From Planctomycetota bacterium (GTDB lineage: Bacteria > Planctomycetota > JAJSAM01 > JAJVHW01): DNA of 64,000 bases. The stretch spans positions 19,903 to 83,902 of the forward strand of contig JAJFFG010000017.1 in the NCBI GenBank assembly GCA_021776825.1, read 5' to 3'. Under the pieces are notes generated by a model. That model saw nothing but the letters and a program-made list of their open reading frames with translations, did not search any database and was not told the DNA's origin. Shown one piece after another: positions 1-8,751 of the stretch (positions are counted from its first letter, which is position 1; each line of letters begins with the position of its first letter). Position numbers and translations under genes: made by a program.

Positions 1-186
1 TCCCGTGATGGTCGTCATGTCAGCCGTGGCCGACTCGATCAGCCGCTTGTTCTCGGTCGCCTTGCCGACGCCCATGCTCACGACGATCTTCTCGAGACGC
101 GGCACGGCGAACAGGTTCGGGCAGCCGCGCTGCTCGAGGAACGCCGGGACGATCTCGGTCTTGTACTTCTCTTGAAGTCGAGGCAT
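1..186 (-). CDS. rplE: 50S ribosomal protein L5, N-terminal part (cut by window edge)
   Basis: The first 62 codons of L5 are present and the rest lies outside the window. The translation starts MPRLQEKYKTEIVPAF and continues into VPRLEKIVVSMGVG, the conserved L5 opening that binds 5S rRNA in the central protuberance. The ATG at 184-186 lies 14 bases after the rplX stop, so it is the next gene of the spc-type group. Identification rests on the N-terminal motif and on gene order (L14-L24-L5), and both agree. Confidence 0.95.
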   Translation of the reverse strand, partial: MPRLQEKYKTEIVPAFLEQRGCPNLFAVPRLEKIVVSMGVGKATENKRLIESATADMTTITG

Positions 187-200
187 CACCATCTCTGCAC

Positions 201-527
201 CTACGACTCGCCGTCGCCAGGCTTCAGGACGACGCTGCCGTCCTCTGCCCGCGAGGCTTGGCGGACGGAGACGGCATCGCCGCCACCCGTCACGACCATG
301 ACATTGCTGAGTGCGACCGACATCTCACGCTCGAGGCGCCCACCCTGGGGGTGCTGCTGCGACTTCTTGAGATGCTTGACGCGCATGTTGTGGGACTCGA
401 CCCACACACGGCCCTTGCGGCGGTCGATGCGGAGCACGCGACCGCGCGTCGACGGCTTCTCGGGGTTCCGGTTGCGGGAACCTCGAGCCACCTGGACCGT
501 GTCACCGATTCGGATGGAGAACTTCAC
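201..527 (-). CDS. rplX: 50S ribosomal protein L24
   Basis: This 108-residue protein has the L24 KOW-type start (residues 4-33, IRIGDTVQVARGSR) followed by the conserved segment around VWVESHNMRVKHLKKS. L24 is an assembly-initiating protein of the large subunit. Length and motif order match the bacterial family. The gene follows rplN by two bases and precedes rplE by 14, so it is translated from the same message. The C-terminal 20 residues are acidic and less conserved. Confidence 0.95.
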   Translation of the reverse strand: MKFSIRIGDTVQVARGSRNRNPEKPSTRGRVLRIDRRKGRVWVESHNMRVKHLKKSQQHPQGGRLEREMSVALSNVMVVTGGGDAVSVRQASRAEDGSVVLKPGDGES

Positions 528-529
528 GG

Positions 530-898
530 CTAGACCACCTCCGATGCGAGCGAGATGATCTTCATGTAGTTCTTCGCGCGCAGCTCACGGGCGACGGCGC
601 CAAAGATGCGCGTGCCCTTGGGATTGCCATCGGTATCGACGATGACGCACGCATTGCGATCGAAGCGAACGTACGAACCGTCCTCGCGACGAACCGCGCT
701 GCGGGTCCTCACGACGACGGCGCGGACGACGTCACTCTTCTTCACGGACCCGTGCGGCAGCGCCTTCTTGACGGCGCAGACGATGACGTCCCCGATCCCG
801 CACGTCCGGCGGTTGCCGGAGCCCAGGACTCGGATGCACTGAGCGCGCTTGGCACCCGTGTTGTCCGCCACGTCGAGCATCGTCTGGGCCTGAATCAT
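530..898 (-). CDS. rplN: 50S ribosomal protein L14
   Basis: L14 has 122 residues, the usual size. I chose the ATG at 896-898 because the protein then begins [18 protein letters not shown], the family start; a longer upstream frame would run into rpsQ. The conserved [14 protein letters not shown] lies at about residues 12-25. L14 sits at the subunit interface in bridge B5/B8. It is the first gene of the classical spc operon, but here it follows rpsQ with one base between, so S10 and spc appear to be one transcription unit. Confidence 0.97.
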   Translation of the reverse strand: MIQAQTMLDVADNTGAKRAQCIRVLGSGNRRTCGIGDVIVCAVKKALPHGSVKKSDVVRAVVVRTRSAVRREDGSYVRFDRNACVIVDTDGNPKGTRIFGAVARELRAKNYMKIISLASEVV

Positions 899-899
899 C

Positions 900-1193
900 T
901 CAGCCCTCCTTGGCGCCGCGCGGGGATTCGCGCAGCACGCGGACGAGTCGCCACCGCTTCGTCTTCGAAAGCGGTCGCGTCTGCGTGATCTCGACCTCGT
1001 CGCCGTCACGCGCCGAGTTCTCGGCGTCGTGGCAGACGTACTTGGTCGAGCGCTTGACGTACTTCTTGTAGAGGGGGTGCTTCACGCTCCGGTCGCGCTG
1101 AACGAGGATGGTCTTGTCCATCTTGTCGCTCACGACCTTGCCGACCACGGTCGGCCGCGCGGTGCGCCCCTCGTCGTTGTTGCTGTCAGTCAC
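900..1193 (-). CDS. rpsQ: 30S ribosomal protein S17
   Basis: S17 (97 residues) contains the OB-fold core [16 protein letters not shown] near residues 17-32 and the conserved [11 protein letters not shown] segment. It is slightly longer than the E. coli protein because of a 15-residue acidic N-terminal extension. The start overlaps the rpmC stop by four bases (ATGA), which implies translational coupling in the S10 operon. Confidence 0.96.
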   Translation of the reverse strand: MTDSNNDEGRTARPTVVGKVVSDKMDKTILVQRDRSVKHPLYKKYVKRSTKYVCHDAENSARDGDEVEITQTRPLSKTKRWRLVRVLRESPRGAKEG

Positions 1194-1405
1194 TTGGTCT
1201 GTCCTCGCTCGATGCCGAGCTCGCGCTCGCGCAGGACGGTCAACATGCGCGCGACCTGGCGCCGCAGTTGACGGATCTTGGAGGGGTCTCCGGCCTTCTC
1301 ACTGTTGCGCTGGAACCGCAGGTCCCAGATCTCGCGCTCGGAGGTGGCAATGTCGCGAAGCAGGTCGTCACCGCTTCGTTCTCGGATGGTGGCGATGCGG
1401 CTCAC
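1190..1405 (-). CDS. rpmC: 50S ribosomal protein L29
   Basis: This 71-residue protein has the two-helix L29 pattern, with the conserved [20 protein letters not shown] at about residues 26-45. L29 lies by the polypeptide exit tunnel, near the docking site of trigger factor and SRP. Both ends overlap neighbours by four bases (rplP upstream, rpsQ downstream), as is typical of coupled ribosomal cistrons. Confidence 0.95.
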   Translation of the reverse strand: MSRIATIRERSGDDLLRDIATSEREIWDLRFQRNSEKAGDPSKIRQLRRQVARMLTVLRERELGIERGQTK

Positions 1406-1821
1406 AGCTGTGGCCTCCTCTTCGCCATCCGGACGCGGAACGGCATCTTGTGAGCCATGCGGTTGAGGGCCACTTTGGCCTTCTCCTCGCTGACTCCACC
1501 GATCTCGTAGAGAATCGTTCCGGGCTTCACGACCACGACCCAGCGGTCGACATCGCCCTTGCCGGTGCCCATGCGGACCTCGGCGGGCTTCGACGTCACC
1601 GGCTTGTGGGGGAAGACGCGGATCCAGATGCGGCCCTCACCACGCAGGAAGTGGTTGGCCGCAATGCGGCCCGCCTCGATCTGTCGGGCATTCAGCCAGC
1701 CACGCTGCGTGGACTGCAGGCCGAACTCGCCGAACGCGACCGTATGGCCTCGCGTGGCGCGTCCCTTCATTCTCCCGCGGTGCTGCTTGCGCCGCTTCAC
1801 CCGTTTCGGCATCAAAGCCAT
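1402..1821 (-). CDS. rplP: 50S ribosomal protein L16
   Basis: L16 (139 residues) shows the family start [18 protein letters not shown] and the conserved [15 protein letters not shown] block near residues 88-102. It organises tRNA binding near the A site of the large subunit. The frame opens MALMPKRVK; the second methionine (1812) corresponds to the start in many relatives, so the true start may be three codons downstream. The gene lies three bases after rpsC and overlaps rpmC. Confidence 0.96.
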   Translation of the reverse strand: MALMPKRVKRRKQHRGRMKGRATRGHTVAFGEFGLQSTQRGWLNARQIEAGRIAANHFLRGEGRIWIRVFPHKPVTSKPAEVRMGTGKGDVDRWVVVVKPGTILYEIGGVSEEKAKVALNRMAHKMPFRVRMAKRRPQL

Positions 1822-1824
1822 CGT

Positions 1825-2472
1825 CTACCTCCCCCTCAGCAGCGCACCCTTGCGGATGGGGCCTTTGTAGATCCAGCACTTCACGCCGATGCGGCCGTAC
1901 GAGCAGCGCGCCTCAGCAAACCCGTAGTCAATGTCGGCCGACAGCGTGGTCAGCGGGATGGAGCCCATGATCTGGGTCTCCACACGCGCGATCTCAGCGC
2001 CACCGAGTCGACCGCCGATGCGGAGCTTGATGCCCTTGGCACCACGGTCCATCGTCTGCTGCAGCGCGCGCTTGAGCGCACGGCGGAACGACGCACGACG
2101 CTCGAGCTGCTCGCCCACGTTCTCGGCCACGAGCTGAGCGTTCAGCTCCGGCTGCGTGATCTCGTGGATGTTGAGCGTGATCTCCTTGCCGGAGAGCTTC
2201 TCGAGCTGCTCCTTCAGCTTGTCGACCTTGACGCCCTTGCGGCCGATGAGCACGCCCGGACGCGAGCAGTGGACCAAGATCATGATCTGGTCGCCCTTGC
2301 GCTCGATCTCGACCTTCGGGATGCCCGCGAAGTAGTACTCCTGCTTGATGAAGCGGCGGATCTTGTGATCCTCGATCAGCAGGTCGGCCATGGAGTGCCG
2401 GTTAAACCAGCGGGAGTCCCAGTCGCGCGTGATGCCGACGCGGAACCCGTTCGGGTGGATCTTCTGGCCCAT
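1825..2472 (-). CDS. rpsC: 30S ribosomal protein S3
   Basis: S3 (215 residues) begins MGQKIHPNGFRVG, the family signature. The KH domain carries its GxxG loop as GRKG at residues 77-80. The C-terminal half contains RRASFRRALKRALQQ and the conserved GAKGIKLRIGGRLGGAEIAR. S3 forms part of the mRNA entry channel and its helicase activity. Spacing to rplV is three bases. Confidence 0.97.
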   Translation of the reverse strand: MGQKIHPNGFRVGITRDWDSRWFNRHSMADLLIEDHKIRRFIKQEYYFAGIPKVEIERKGDQIMILVHCSRPGVLIGRKGVKVDKLKEQLEKLSGKEITLNIHEITQPELNAQLVAENVGEQLERRASFRRALKRALQQTMDRGAKGIKLRIGGRLGGAEIARVETQIMGSIPLTTLSADIDYGFAEARCSYGRIGVKCWIYKGPIRKGALLRGR

Positions 2473-2475
2473 CGT

Positions 2476-2985
2476 CTACTCGTTCCCTTCGGAGCCGCTG
2501 TCGGCTGCCTGATCGGACACTGCCTGATCGGACCCTGCTGCGGACGCCGCTGGGGCCGCTACGGCCTGGGCCTTGCGCGAAGCCGCCACACGTGCGGAGC
2601 GGCTGCGATCCTTGCGCCCAGTGCGGGTGCGCTTCGGCGCCGGGTCCCGCTCACCGAGCACGACCGTCAGGTGCGAGTAGCGCAGCAGCAGCGGGTACAT
2701 CTGACCGCGCGAGCGAGGCGTCCAGCGCTTCACGGTCATGCCGTCGTCGGAGCGCGCATCGATGACGTGCAGCCGGCTGTGGTCGCAGCCCGCATCGAGT
2801 TGGGCGGAGGCGAGCGCGCTCATCACGATCTTGGTCAGAAGCGGGGCAGCGCGCCGCGGGCAGAAACGCAGGATGTCCAGCGCTTCGTTCACGGGCTTGC
2901 CGCGGATGAGATCCACGACGTACCGCGCCTTGCGGGGCGTGACCGGCGACTGCCGATGGAGGGCGCGAAAGGTCTTCTCGGACAT
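2476..2985 (-). CDS. rplV: 50S ribosomal protein L22 with a low-complexity C-terminal tail
   Basis: Residues 1 to about 115 are normal L22, with VTPRKARYVVDLIRGK near the start and the beta-hairpin tip region KRWTPRSRGQMYP, which lines the exit tunnel. L22 is usually about 110-120 residues; here it has 169. The extra 50 residues are rich in Lys/Arg, then Ala, then acidic residues (QAVSDQAADSGSEGNE at the end). Such tails occur in planctomycete and other high-GC L22 proteins and probably lie on the ribosome surface; that role is inference. Confidence 0.95.
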   Translation of the reverse strand: MSEKTFRALHRQSPVTPRKARYVVDLIRGKPVNEALDILRFCPRRAAPLLTKIVMSALASAQLDAGCDHSRLHVIDARSDDGMTVKRWTPRSRGQMYPLLLRYSHLTVVLGERDPAPKRTRTGRKDRSRSARVAASRKAQAVAAPAASAAGSDQAVSDQAADSGSEGNE

Positions 2986-2997
2986 CGTTCGACCGTC

Positions 2998-3261
2998 CTA
3001 CTTCCTGCCCTGGTGGCCACGGAACATGCGGGTCGGCGCGAACTCGCCGAGCTTGTGACCGACCATGTCCTCGGTGACGAACACGCGCACGAACATCTTG
3101 CCGTTGTGCACGGCAAACGTGTGACCCACGAAGTCCGGGATCACGGTGCACGCACGCTTCCATGTCTTCAGCGGCTCGCGGTTCCCGCCGTCCTTCTGGG
3201 CGCGGACGCGGCCCCAGAGGCGCTCATCGACGTTCGGGCCCTTCTTCAGAGATCTCGACAT
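2998..3261 (-). CDS. rpsS: 30S ribosomal protein S19
   Basis: S19 (87 residues) begins MSRSLKKGP and carries the conserved blocks [21 protein letters not shown] and [11 protein letters not shown]. It sits in the head of the small subunit and contacts the large subunit in bridge B1a. It follows rplB by six bases. Size and sequence are ordinary. Confidence 0.97.
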   Translation of the reverse strand: MSRSLKKGPNVDERLWGRVRAQKDGGNREPLKTWKRACTVIPDFVGHTFAVHNGKMFVRVFVTEDMVGHKLGEFAPTRMFRGHQGRK

Positions 3262-3267
3262 CGCCGA

Positions 3268-4110
3268 CTACCTCCTCTTCTTCTTGCGACCGCGAATGAT
3301 CAGCTTGTTGCTGGCCTTCTTCTTCGGTCGTGTCTTGCCGCCCTTCGACGGCTTGCCCCACGGAGAGCAGGGACCGCGACGGCGCCCAGCGCCCGCGCGG
3401 CCCTCACCGCCGCCCAGCGGGTGGCAGTAGGGGTTCATCGCGGCGCCACGCACCTTGGGACGACGGCCACGATGGCGGTTGCGGCCCGCTTTGCCGATGC
3501 GCACGAGCGCGTGATCCGCATTGCCGACCTGACCGATCGTCGCGCGGCACGTCTCGCGCACAATTCGCATCTCGCCGGACGGCATCACCAGCGTCGCCAT
3601 GCCCGCGTCGCGAGCGGCGAGCTGGATCTGCGTGCCGGCAGACCGGGCCATCTGGCCACCCTTGCCGGGCGTCATCTCCACGTTGTGGACCATGAGGCCG
3701 AGCGGGATGTCCTTGAGCATCTTCGAGTTGCCGACGCGCGGCTCCGCCGTCGGTCCCGACATGACCTGCTGCCCGACCTGGATGCCCTTGGGCGCCAGGA
3801 TGTAGCGCTTCTCGCCATCGGCGTAGTGCAGCAGCGCGATGCGGGAGGAGCGGTTCGGGTCGTACTCGATGGACGCGACCTTGGCCGGGATCCCGTCCTT
3901 GTCGCGCTTCCAGTCGATGATGCGGTAGCGGCGCTTGTGACCACCGCCCCGTCGACGGGAGGTGATGCGACCGTACGAGTTGCGCCCGGCCTTGCGGACC
4001 AGCGGACGCAGCAGCGACTTCTCGGGATCCTTGGTCGTGATCTCCTTGAAGTCGGAGACCGACGAATTCCGGCGGCCCGGCGAGGTCGGCTTGTAGACGC
4101 GAATACCCAT
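3268..4110 (-). CDS. rplB: 50S ribosomal protein L2
   Basis: L2 (280 residues) contains the domain order of the family: N-terminal SPGRRNSSV, the [18 protein letters not shown] block at about 58-75, and the C-terminal motif near residues 220-235. In most bacteria that motif reads NPVDHPHGGGEGR; here it reads [13 protein letters not shown], so the histidine equivalent to E. coli His229 is kept while the flanking Asp and second His are replaced. The C-terminus is basic. L2 is needed for subunit association and for the peptidyl transferase centre. Confidence 0.97.
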   Translation of the reverse strand: MGIRVYKPTSPGRRNSSVSDFKEITTKDPEKSLLRPLVRKAGRNSYGRITSRRRGGGHKRRYRIIDWKRDKDGIPAKVASIEYDPNRSSRIALLHYADGEKRYILAPKGIQVGQQVMSGPTAEPRVGNSKMLKDIPLGLMVHNVEMTPGKGGQMARSAGTQIQLAARDAGMATLVMPSGEMRIVRETCRATIGQVGNADHALVRIGKAGRNRHRGRRPKVRGAAMNPYCHPLGGGEGRAGAGRRRGPCSPWGKPSKGGKTRPKKKASNKLIIRGRKKKRR

Positions 4111-4134
4111 GGCGGTTCTCCTCGGCTCCTCTCG

Positions 4135-4416
4135 TTAGAAGAGCTCGATCACGTCCTCGTCGCGGAGCGTCACGAAGGCCTTCTTCCACGCCGCCGTCTT
4201 GAAGACGACGCGGCCGCGACGACGCGGCTTGCCGGGCACCTTCGCGGTGTTGACCTTGGTCACTTTGACGTCGAACAAGCGCTCGACCGCATTGCGGATC
4301 TGCACCTTGTTCGCCTTCATGTGGACGGAGAACACGTAGGTGTTCCCACCGTCGAGCAGCGCCATCGTCCGCTCGGTGACGAGCGGCCGCTTGATCACGT
4401 CGTAGATCTGAATCAT
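4135..4416 (-). CDS. rplW: 50S ribosomal protein L23
   Basis: L23 (93 residues) begins MIQIYDVIKRPLVTERTM and shows the conserved ANKVQIRNAVERLFDVKVTKVNT at about residues 34-56. It is the main docking site at the tunnel exit for trigger factor and SRP. Its ATG overlaps the rplD stop (ATGA at 4413-4416). The region 4111-4134 before rplB is an ordinary short spacer. Confidence 0.96.
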   Translation of the reverse strand: MIQIYDVIKRPLVTERTMALLDGGNTYVFSVHMKANKVQIRNAVERLFDVKVTKVNTAKVPGKPRRRGRVVFKTAAWKKAFVTLRDEDVIELF

Positions 4417-5054
4417 GCGGAGATCTCCCCGGCGCCGACTCGAGCGCGCAGCGCGTCGAGCGACTCCTGCGTGACCAGCAGGTTGCGGTGGCGCAGCACC
4501 TCGTGCGCGTTCACGTCCGAAGCCTGCATCACCGTGACGCCCGGCAGGTTGCGCATCGACTTCCAGGCGTTCTCGTTGCGCACGAGCGTGACGACGAGGC
4601 AGCCGCGCTCAGCGCCCACTGCCGCGATCATCTTCGCCGCGGCGCGGGTGCTCGGTGCGTCGAAGTAGATCGCATCGGCGACGATGACCTCGCCGTCGAT
4701 GAACTTGCCGGCGATCGCGGCGCGCGTCGCGACGCGCAGAGCCTTACGCGGAAGGTGGTACGTGTAGTCGCGCGGCCGGGGCCCGTGTGCAATGCCGCCG
4801 CCACGCCAAATCGGCGAGGACTTGCGGCCAGCGCGAGCGCGACCGCCGCCCTTCTGCTTCCAGGGCTTCTTGATGCTCGCCGTGATCTCGGCGCGCGTCT
4901 TGGTCGACGCCGTGCCCGACCGGGCGTTGGCCTGATACATCAGCACGGCCTCGCGCTGCACGCGACGCGGCGAGCGAGTGCCGAACGCGGACGTGTCCAC
5001 GTCCACGCTCCCGACGCTTCCGTCTGCTGAGTTGAAGAGCTTGCAGTCGCCCAT
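4413..5054 (-). CDS. rplD: 50S ribosomal protein L4
   Basis: L4 (213 residues) has the tunnel-loop core WKQKGGGRARAGRKSSPIWRGGG at about residues 65-87, followed by HGPRPRDYTYHLPRKALR. In E. coli L4 also represses its own operon through the S10 leader. Whether it does so here is unknown, but a structured spacer lies just upstream of rplC. It is nine bases downstream of rplC and overlaps rplW by four. Confidence 0.95.
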   Translation of the reverse strand: MGDCKLFNSADGSVGSVDVDTSAFGTRSPRRVQREAVLMYQANARSGTASTKTRAEITASIKKPWKQKGGGRARAGRKSSPIWRGGGIAHGPRPRDYTYHLPRKALRVATRAAIAGKFIDGEVIVADAIYFDAPSTRAAAKMIAAVGAERGCLVVTLVRNENAWKSMRNLPGVTVMQASDVNAHEVLRHRNLLVTQESLDALRARVGAGEISA

Positions 5055-5063
5055 CGATCGCTC

Positions 5064-5720
5064 CTACTCGCCCTTCGGCATCAGCTTGGCCACAGCGTGG
5101 CGGATCACAATGAAGCTGGTGTCACAGCCAGGCACCGGACCAGCGACCAGGATGCGCCCGTTCTCGGCGTCGACCTTGACGATGCGGAGGTTCCGCACCG
5201 TGCGGCGCTTGCCGCCGTGACGACCCGCCATGCGCTTGCCCTTGAACACGCGACCCGGGTAGGTCGAGTGACCCGTCGAGCCGGGCTCTTTGTAGTTCTT
5301 GGAGCCGTGCGACGCGGGGCCGTACGAGAAGTGGTGGCGCTTGCGCACACCCTGGAACCCGTGGCCGCGGCTGGTGCCGACGACGTCGACCCACTGTCCG
5401 TCCTCGAAGACGTCGGCGACGCCGACAGCGGCCCCGAGGTCAACGTCGGTGTCGCCCGAGCAGCGGACCTCGCGAACGAGCTCGCCAGCGGCGGGGAGGC
5501 CGGCCTTGTCGGCCTCGGCCTTCTGCGGCCGCGAGACGCGCGACTCGCGTCGCTCGCCGCACTGCAGGACCACTGCGTCGTACCCGTCTCGCTCGGCCGT
5601 ACGGCGCCCGAGGACGCGGTTCGGCTCGATTGCGAGCACGGTGACGCCGAGCATCGCGCCCGCCTCGTCAAAGACGGACGTCATGCCGGCTTTTCTACCG
5701 ATCAACGCCGTGACAGCCAT
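5064..5720 (-). CDS. rplC: 50S ribosomal protein L3
   Basis: L3 (218 residues) opens MAVTALIGRKAGMTSVFDEAG and contains GTSRGHGFQGVRKRHHF near residues 115-131 and the HSTYPGRVFKGKRMAGRHGG block that reaches toward the peptidyl transferase centre. A purine-rich AGGTGG lies about nine bases before the ATG. Unusually, rplC is separated from rpsJ by 256 bp of structured sequence, so it may have its own translational or transcriptional control. Confidence 0.97.
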   Translation of the reverse strand: MAVTALIGRKAGMTSVFDEAGAMLGVTVLAIEPNRVLGRRTAERDGYDAVVLQCGERRESRVSRPQKAEADKAGLPAAGELVREVRCSGDTDVDLGAAVGVADVFEDGQWVDVVGTSRGHGFQGVRKRHHFSYGPASHGSKNYKEPGSTGHSTYPGRVFKGKRMAGRHGGKRRTVRNLRIVKVDAENGRILVAGPVPGCDTSFIVIRHAVAKLMPKGE

Positions 5721-5743
5721 CGTTCACACCACCTGCTTCGCGG

Positions 5744-5779
5744 GAAGCCAACTGACCCTCGGAAGCCAACCAACCCTCG
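5744..5779 (-). repeat. Tandem 18-bp repeat, two copies, in front of rplC
   Basis: GAAGCCAACTGACCCTCG (5744-5761) is followed directly by GAAGCCAACCAACCCTCG (5762-5779). The copies differ at two adjacent positions. They lie about 24-60 bases upstream of the rplC start and directly below the large hairpin. Confidence 0.9.
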
Positions 5780-5790
5780 AACGAATGCGC

Positions 5791-5817
5791 GGGGAACCTC
5801 GAGAGGCGAGGTTCCCC
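5791..5817 (-). other. Perfect 11-bp hairpin in the rpsJ-rplC spacer
   Basis: GGGGAACCTCG (5791-5801) pairs exactly with CGAGGTTCCCC (5807-5817) around a five-base loop. Four more pairs, one of them G-U, can form outside it (5787-5790 with 5818-5821). No run of T follows on either strand, so it is not a typical intrinsic terminator. It could be a protein binding site or a processing site. Confidence 0.8.
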
Positions 5818-5976
5818 GTGCGTCCGTCCGCTGGACGCTCCCCATGTGGACCCCGGCCATGGCTTCGTTGCCATGCCGACCCAGACCACACCGGACGGGA
5901 CGTATTCGAGCGGGCCAAAGCCCACTCAAGCGGCCCTGCCGGCATCCCGTGCCCGGCAGAGCCCCTTGCGCGTCAC

Positions 5977-6282
5977 TCAGACGCGGATGCGGATGTCCAC
6001 CCCGGCCGGCATGTTCAGCTTGGCCAGTGCGTCCATCGTCTTCGCGGTCGGCTCCGTGATGAAGATCAGGCGCTTGTGCGTCCTGATCTCGAACTGCTCA
6101 CGTGACTTCTTGTCCACGTGCGGAGAGCGAAGAACCGTGAAGCGCTCGATCCGCGTCGGCAGGGGCACAGGCCCCGACACACGTGCGCCCGTACGCTTGG
6201 CGGTCTCCACGATGTCACGAGCGCTCTGATCGATCGCTTCGTGATCATACGCTTCCATACGGATCTTGATCTTGGGCTGCAT
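5977..6282 (-). CDS. rpsJ: 30S ribosomal protein S10 (NusE)
   Basis: S10 (101 residues) contains the conserved [15 protein letters not shown] start and the [19 protein letters not shown] block at about residues 53-71. It works in the head of the 30S subunit and, as NusE, pairs with NusB in antitermination. A candidate promoter lies about 70-97 bases upstream and a terminator-like hairpin follows fusA. rpsJ may therefore begin a new transcription unit within the long cluster. Confidence 0.97.
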   Translation of the reverse strand: MQPKIKIRMEAYDHEAIDQSARDIVETAKRTGARVSGPVPLPTRIERFTVLRSPHVDKKSREQFEIRTHKRLIFITEPTAKTMDALAKLNMPAGVDIRIRV

Positions 6283-6350
6283 CTGCTCCGCTCGACTCTG
6301 GCGACACTGTCCGCCGCCACTTCACCCACAAAACGAGGGCGAAGCCGCCG

Positions 6351-6379
6351 ATTTCAGCGCCGCCCACAAGGGGCGACAA
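6351..6379 (-). promoter_or_regulatory. Candidate sigma70-type promoter for rpsJ
   Basis: On the minus strand TTGTCG (6374-6379) and TGAAAT (6351-6356) are separated by exactly 17 bases. Each matches the -35/-10 consensus at four of six positions. The predicted start gives a leader of about 60 nt before the rpsJ ATG at 6282. It lies just downstream of the hairpin that follows fusA. Confidence 0.5.
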
Positions 6380-6526
6380 GTTTTCCGTGTGCCACGGGTT
6401 ACGCAGGGACTGCGTGCTCCGAAAACACGGCTTCCAGGCTCGTCGCGAATGGCCTCAGAACGCTCTGAGAGCCTCCTCGCGACGTCGAACCGCAGACTCT
6501 AGCGACGCGAGCCTGACCGAGCCGAG

Positions 6527-6567
6527 AAAAAGGAGCCGAGATCGGGATCGAACCCGAGCCGGGGCTC
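6527..6567 (-). terminator. Intrinsic terminator-like hairpin after fusA
   Basis: On the minus strand a stem with GAGCC/GGCTC outer pairs and TCGGG/CCCGA inner pairs (arms 6542-6546 and 6553-6557) is followed by a run of five T (6527-6531). The hairpin begins within the fusA stop codon. The inner arm resembles a tRNA T-arm, but no acceptor or anticodon stem matches. Confidence 0.6.
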
Positions 6568-8650
6568 ACCAGGCGAAACGGTCGGCGACCTCGGGCGGGA
6601 CGGGCGCGTAGGAGTGGGGCTCCATCGAGTAGGAGGCGCGCCCCTGGCTCTGGCTGCGCAGGGAGGTCGAGTAGCCGAACATCTCCGAGATGGGGACCGT
6701 GCCGCGGATGCTGCGAACACCGTCTTCGTCGAGCATCTCGGAGATCTCCGCCCGACGCCGGCTCAGGTCCCCAAGGACGTCGCCCATGTACTGCTCAGGC
6801 GTCTGGACCTCGAACTGCATGATCGGCTCGAGCACGACGCAACCGGCGGCCTCGAATGCATCGGAGAACGCCCGATTGGCCGCGGCCTCGAACGCGGCCT
6901 CGGTGCCGTCTCCGTCACGCGTGGCGGCGGCGAGCAGCGTCACGCGCAGTTGCACGCAGGGGTAGCCGTAGCCCACGCCGCCCTCGGCTGACGAGAGCGC
7001 GCCGCTCTTGACGTTGGGCAGGAACTTGCGCGCCGACGAGTCCATCTCGCCGAACTGGAAGAACTCGGTCCGAGCGAGATCCGGCACCGGATCGAGACGC
7101 AGGCCGACACGCGCGTACTGGGTCTTCTCCCCGACCTCGCGCTCGAACTCTCGCTCGGCCTGCGAGCTCGATGCCACGGTCTGGCGATACGCGACGCGTG
7201 GCTTGCCCGTCTGGACGCGCACGCGGTACTCCTCGTCGAGCCGGCGCACCAACACCTCGAGGTGCAGCTCCCCCATGCCGTTGATGATCGTCTGGCCCGT
7301 GTCCTCGTCGATGTGAGTCGAGAACGTCGGATCGTCGCGAGCCAGCTTCTCGAGGGCTGTCTCGAGGTTGTCCTTGTCCGCGCTCGAGCGGGGCTCGATG
7401 GCCAACGAGATGACCGGGTCGGCGAAGTTCATGCTCTCGAGCAGGATGGCCTGGTTCTTCGGGCAGAGCGTGTCACCTGTGACGGTGAAGCGGAGCCCCA
7501 CCACGGCGGCGATGTCACCGGCGCGCACTTCGTCGACGGGGATGCGATCGTCCGCGTGCATCTGCACCAGTTTGCCGATGCGCTCCACGCGGTCGCAGCG
7601 CGGGTTGTAGACCTGGTCCTTCACGCGAAGCACGCCGCTGTAGACGCGGACATACGTCAGATCGCCGTGCGAGTCCCCATGCGTCTTGAAGGCAAATGCC
7701 GAGACCGGTTCGTCCGCACGCAGCTTGCGCAGAATCGGTTTCTGGCTGCGCGGGTCGGTGCCCGTCACGGACTCGACGTCGAGCGGCGACGGCAGGTAGG
7801 CAACGACCGCATCGAGCACCAGCTGAACACCCTTGTTCTTGAGCGCGGAGCCGCAGAGCACGGGCTGCATCTGCATCGCGAGCGTCGCGGCGCGGATCGC
7901 CGAGCGCAGATCGTCGGCCGCGAGGTCGCCGTCCTCGAGATACCTCTCGAGGACGTCGTCACCGGCGTGATCTGCGGCGGCCTCGACCAGCTCGGCCCTC
8001 GCCAGTTCGGTGTCGTCAACGAGCTCGTCGGGGATCTCGCGCCGCGAGACCTCTCGCCCCAGCGTCTCCTCGTCGAACGTGACGTATTCACGCGTGACCA
8101 GGTCGACGATCCCCAGCACCTCCTGCCCGTTCATGTGCGGGATGGTGATCGGGACGGGGTTGCTCTCCAGGCGTCGGCGAATGCTCTCGACCGAGCGTTC
8201 GAAGCTCGCGCCGATGCGATCGAGCTTGTTCACGAAGCAGAGACGCGGAACGCGGTGGCGATTGGCCTGGCGCCAGACCGTCTCGGATTGAGCCTCCACT
8301 CCGGCAACGCCATCGAAGACCACGACGGCTCCGTCGAGGACGCGCAGGCTGCGCTCCACCTCGGCGGTGAAGTCGACGTGACCTGGAGTGTCGATCAGGT
8401 TCAGACGATGACCGGCCCACTCGAACGTGGTGCACGCGCTGGTGATCGTGATCCCGCGTTCCTGCTCCTGCGTCATCCAGTCCATGCGGGCGAGGCCTTC
8501 GTGGACCTCCCCCATCTTGTGCTCTTTCCCCGTGTAGAAGAGCACGCGCTCGGTGACCGTGGTCTTGCCGGCGTCGATGTGCGCGATGATGCCGATGTTG
8601 CGCAGTCGGCTCACGTCGTCGCGGGTGGCAGCGGGCTTCTTCTTGGCCAT
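6566..8650 (-). CDS. fusA: Translation elongation factor G with altered domain IV tip
   Basis: EF-G (694 residues) drives GTP-dependent translocation. G1 is AHIDAGKTT (23-31), followed by the switch region with [19 protein letters not shown] and GSALKNKG in order. The length and the str-operon position fit EF-G. Two loops at the tip of domain IV differ from the usual sequence. The GGRGQYGH-type loop is GEKTQYAR, and the loop normally carrying the histidine that enters the decoding centre (SYHEVDSSE-type) reads ATRDGDGTE. The protein may be a divergent EF-G class; the C-terminal domain V ([19 protein letters not shown]) is normal. Confidence 0.94.
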   Translation of the reverse strand: MAKKKPAATRDDVSRLRNIGIIAHIDAGKTTVTERVLFYTGKEHKMGEVHEGLARMDWMTQEQERGITITSACTTFEWAGHRLNLIDTPGHVDFTAEVERSLRVLDGAVVVFDGVAGVEAQSETVWRQANRHRVPRLCFVNKLDRIGASFERSVESIRRRLESNPVPITIPHMNGQEVLGIVDLVTREYVTFDEETLGREVSRREIPDELVDDTELARAELVEAAADHAGDDVLERYLEDGDLAADDLRSAIRAATLAMQMQPVLCGSALKNKGVQLVLDAVVAYLPSPLDVESVTGTDPRSQKPILRKLRADEPVSAFAFKTHGDSHGDLTYVRVYSGVLRVKDQVYNPRCDRVERIGKLVQMHADDRIPVDEVRAGDIAAVVGLRFTVTGDTLCPKNQAILLESMNFADPVISLAIEPRSSADKDNLETALEKLARDDPTFSTHIDEDTGQTIINGMGELHLEVLVRRLDEEYRVRVQTGKPRVAYRQTVASSSQAEREFEREVGEKTQYARVGLRLDPVPDLARTEFFQFGEMDSSARKFLPNVKSGALSSAEGGVGYGYPCVQLRVTLLAAATRDGDGTEAAFEAAANRAFSDAFEAAGCVVLEPIMQFEVQTPEQYMGDVLGDLSRRRAEISEMLDEDGVRSIRGTVPISEMFGYSTSLRSQSQGRASYSMEPHSYAPVPPEVADRFAW

Positions 8651-8751
8651 GGGGCTCCGTCAGAGGCTCTGTTCATGCCGAGAGCCGCGCAGGACCTGGG
8701 ACCGGCGCGGCTCTCGTGCGTCCACCGGCCCACCAGGGCTGGCAGGTTCGG

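Larger units (their letters stand above)
5721..5976 (-). promoter_or_regulatory. Structured spacer between rpsJ and rplC, candidate 5' leader
   Basis: No convincing coding sequence lies here. Several inverted repeats are visible: 5936-5959 (7 bp stem), 5908-5927 (8 bp stem with tetraloop, one GU pair), 5858-5875 (6 bp stem), 5825-5837 (5 bp stem) and a strong hairpin at 5791-5817. Two 18-bp direct repeats lie just before the rplC ribosome binding site. The hairpins have no T tract, so an antiterminator/terminator switch is not evident. A protein-binding leader is possible but is inference. Confidence 0.5.

Noticed and set aside
1108..4668. Very long open frame on the plus strand across the ribosomal genes, and similar ones opposite rpoC, rpoB, fusA and prkA
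   Set aside because: They are antisense to well-conserved genes. High GC in the third codon position keeps these frames open; none resembles a known protein.
6533..6567. tRNA-like T-arm after fusA
   Set aside because: Only the five-pair arm and TTCGATC-like loop are present. No acceptor, D or anticodon stem fits, and the position with following T run suits a terminator.
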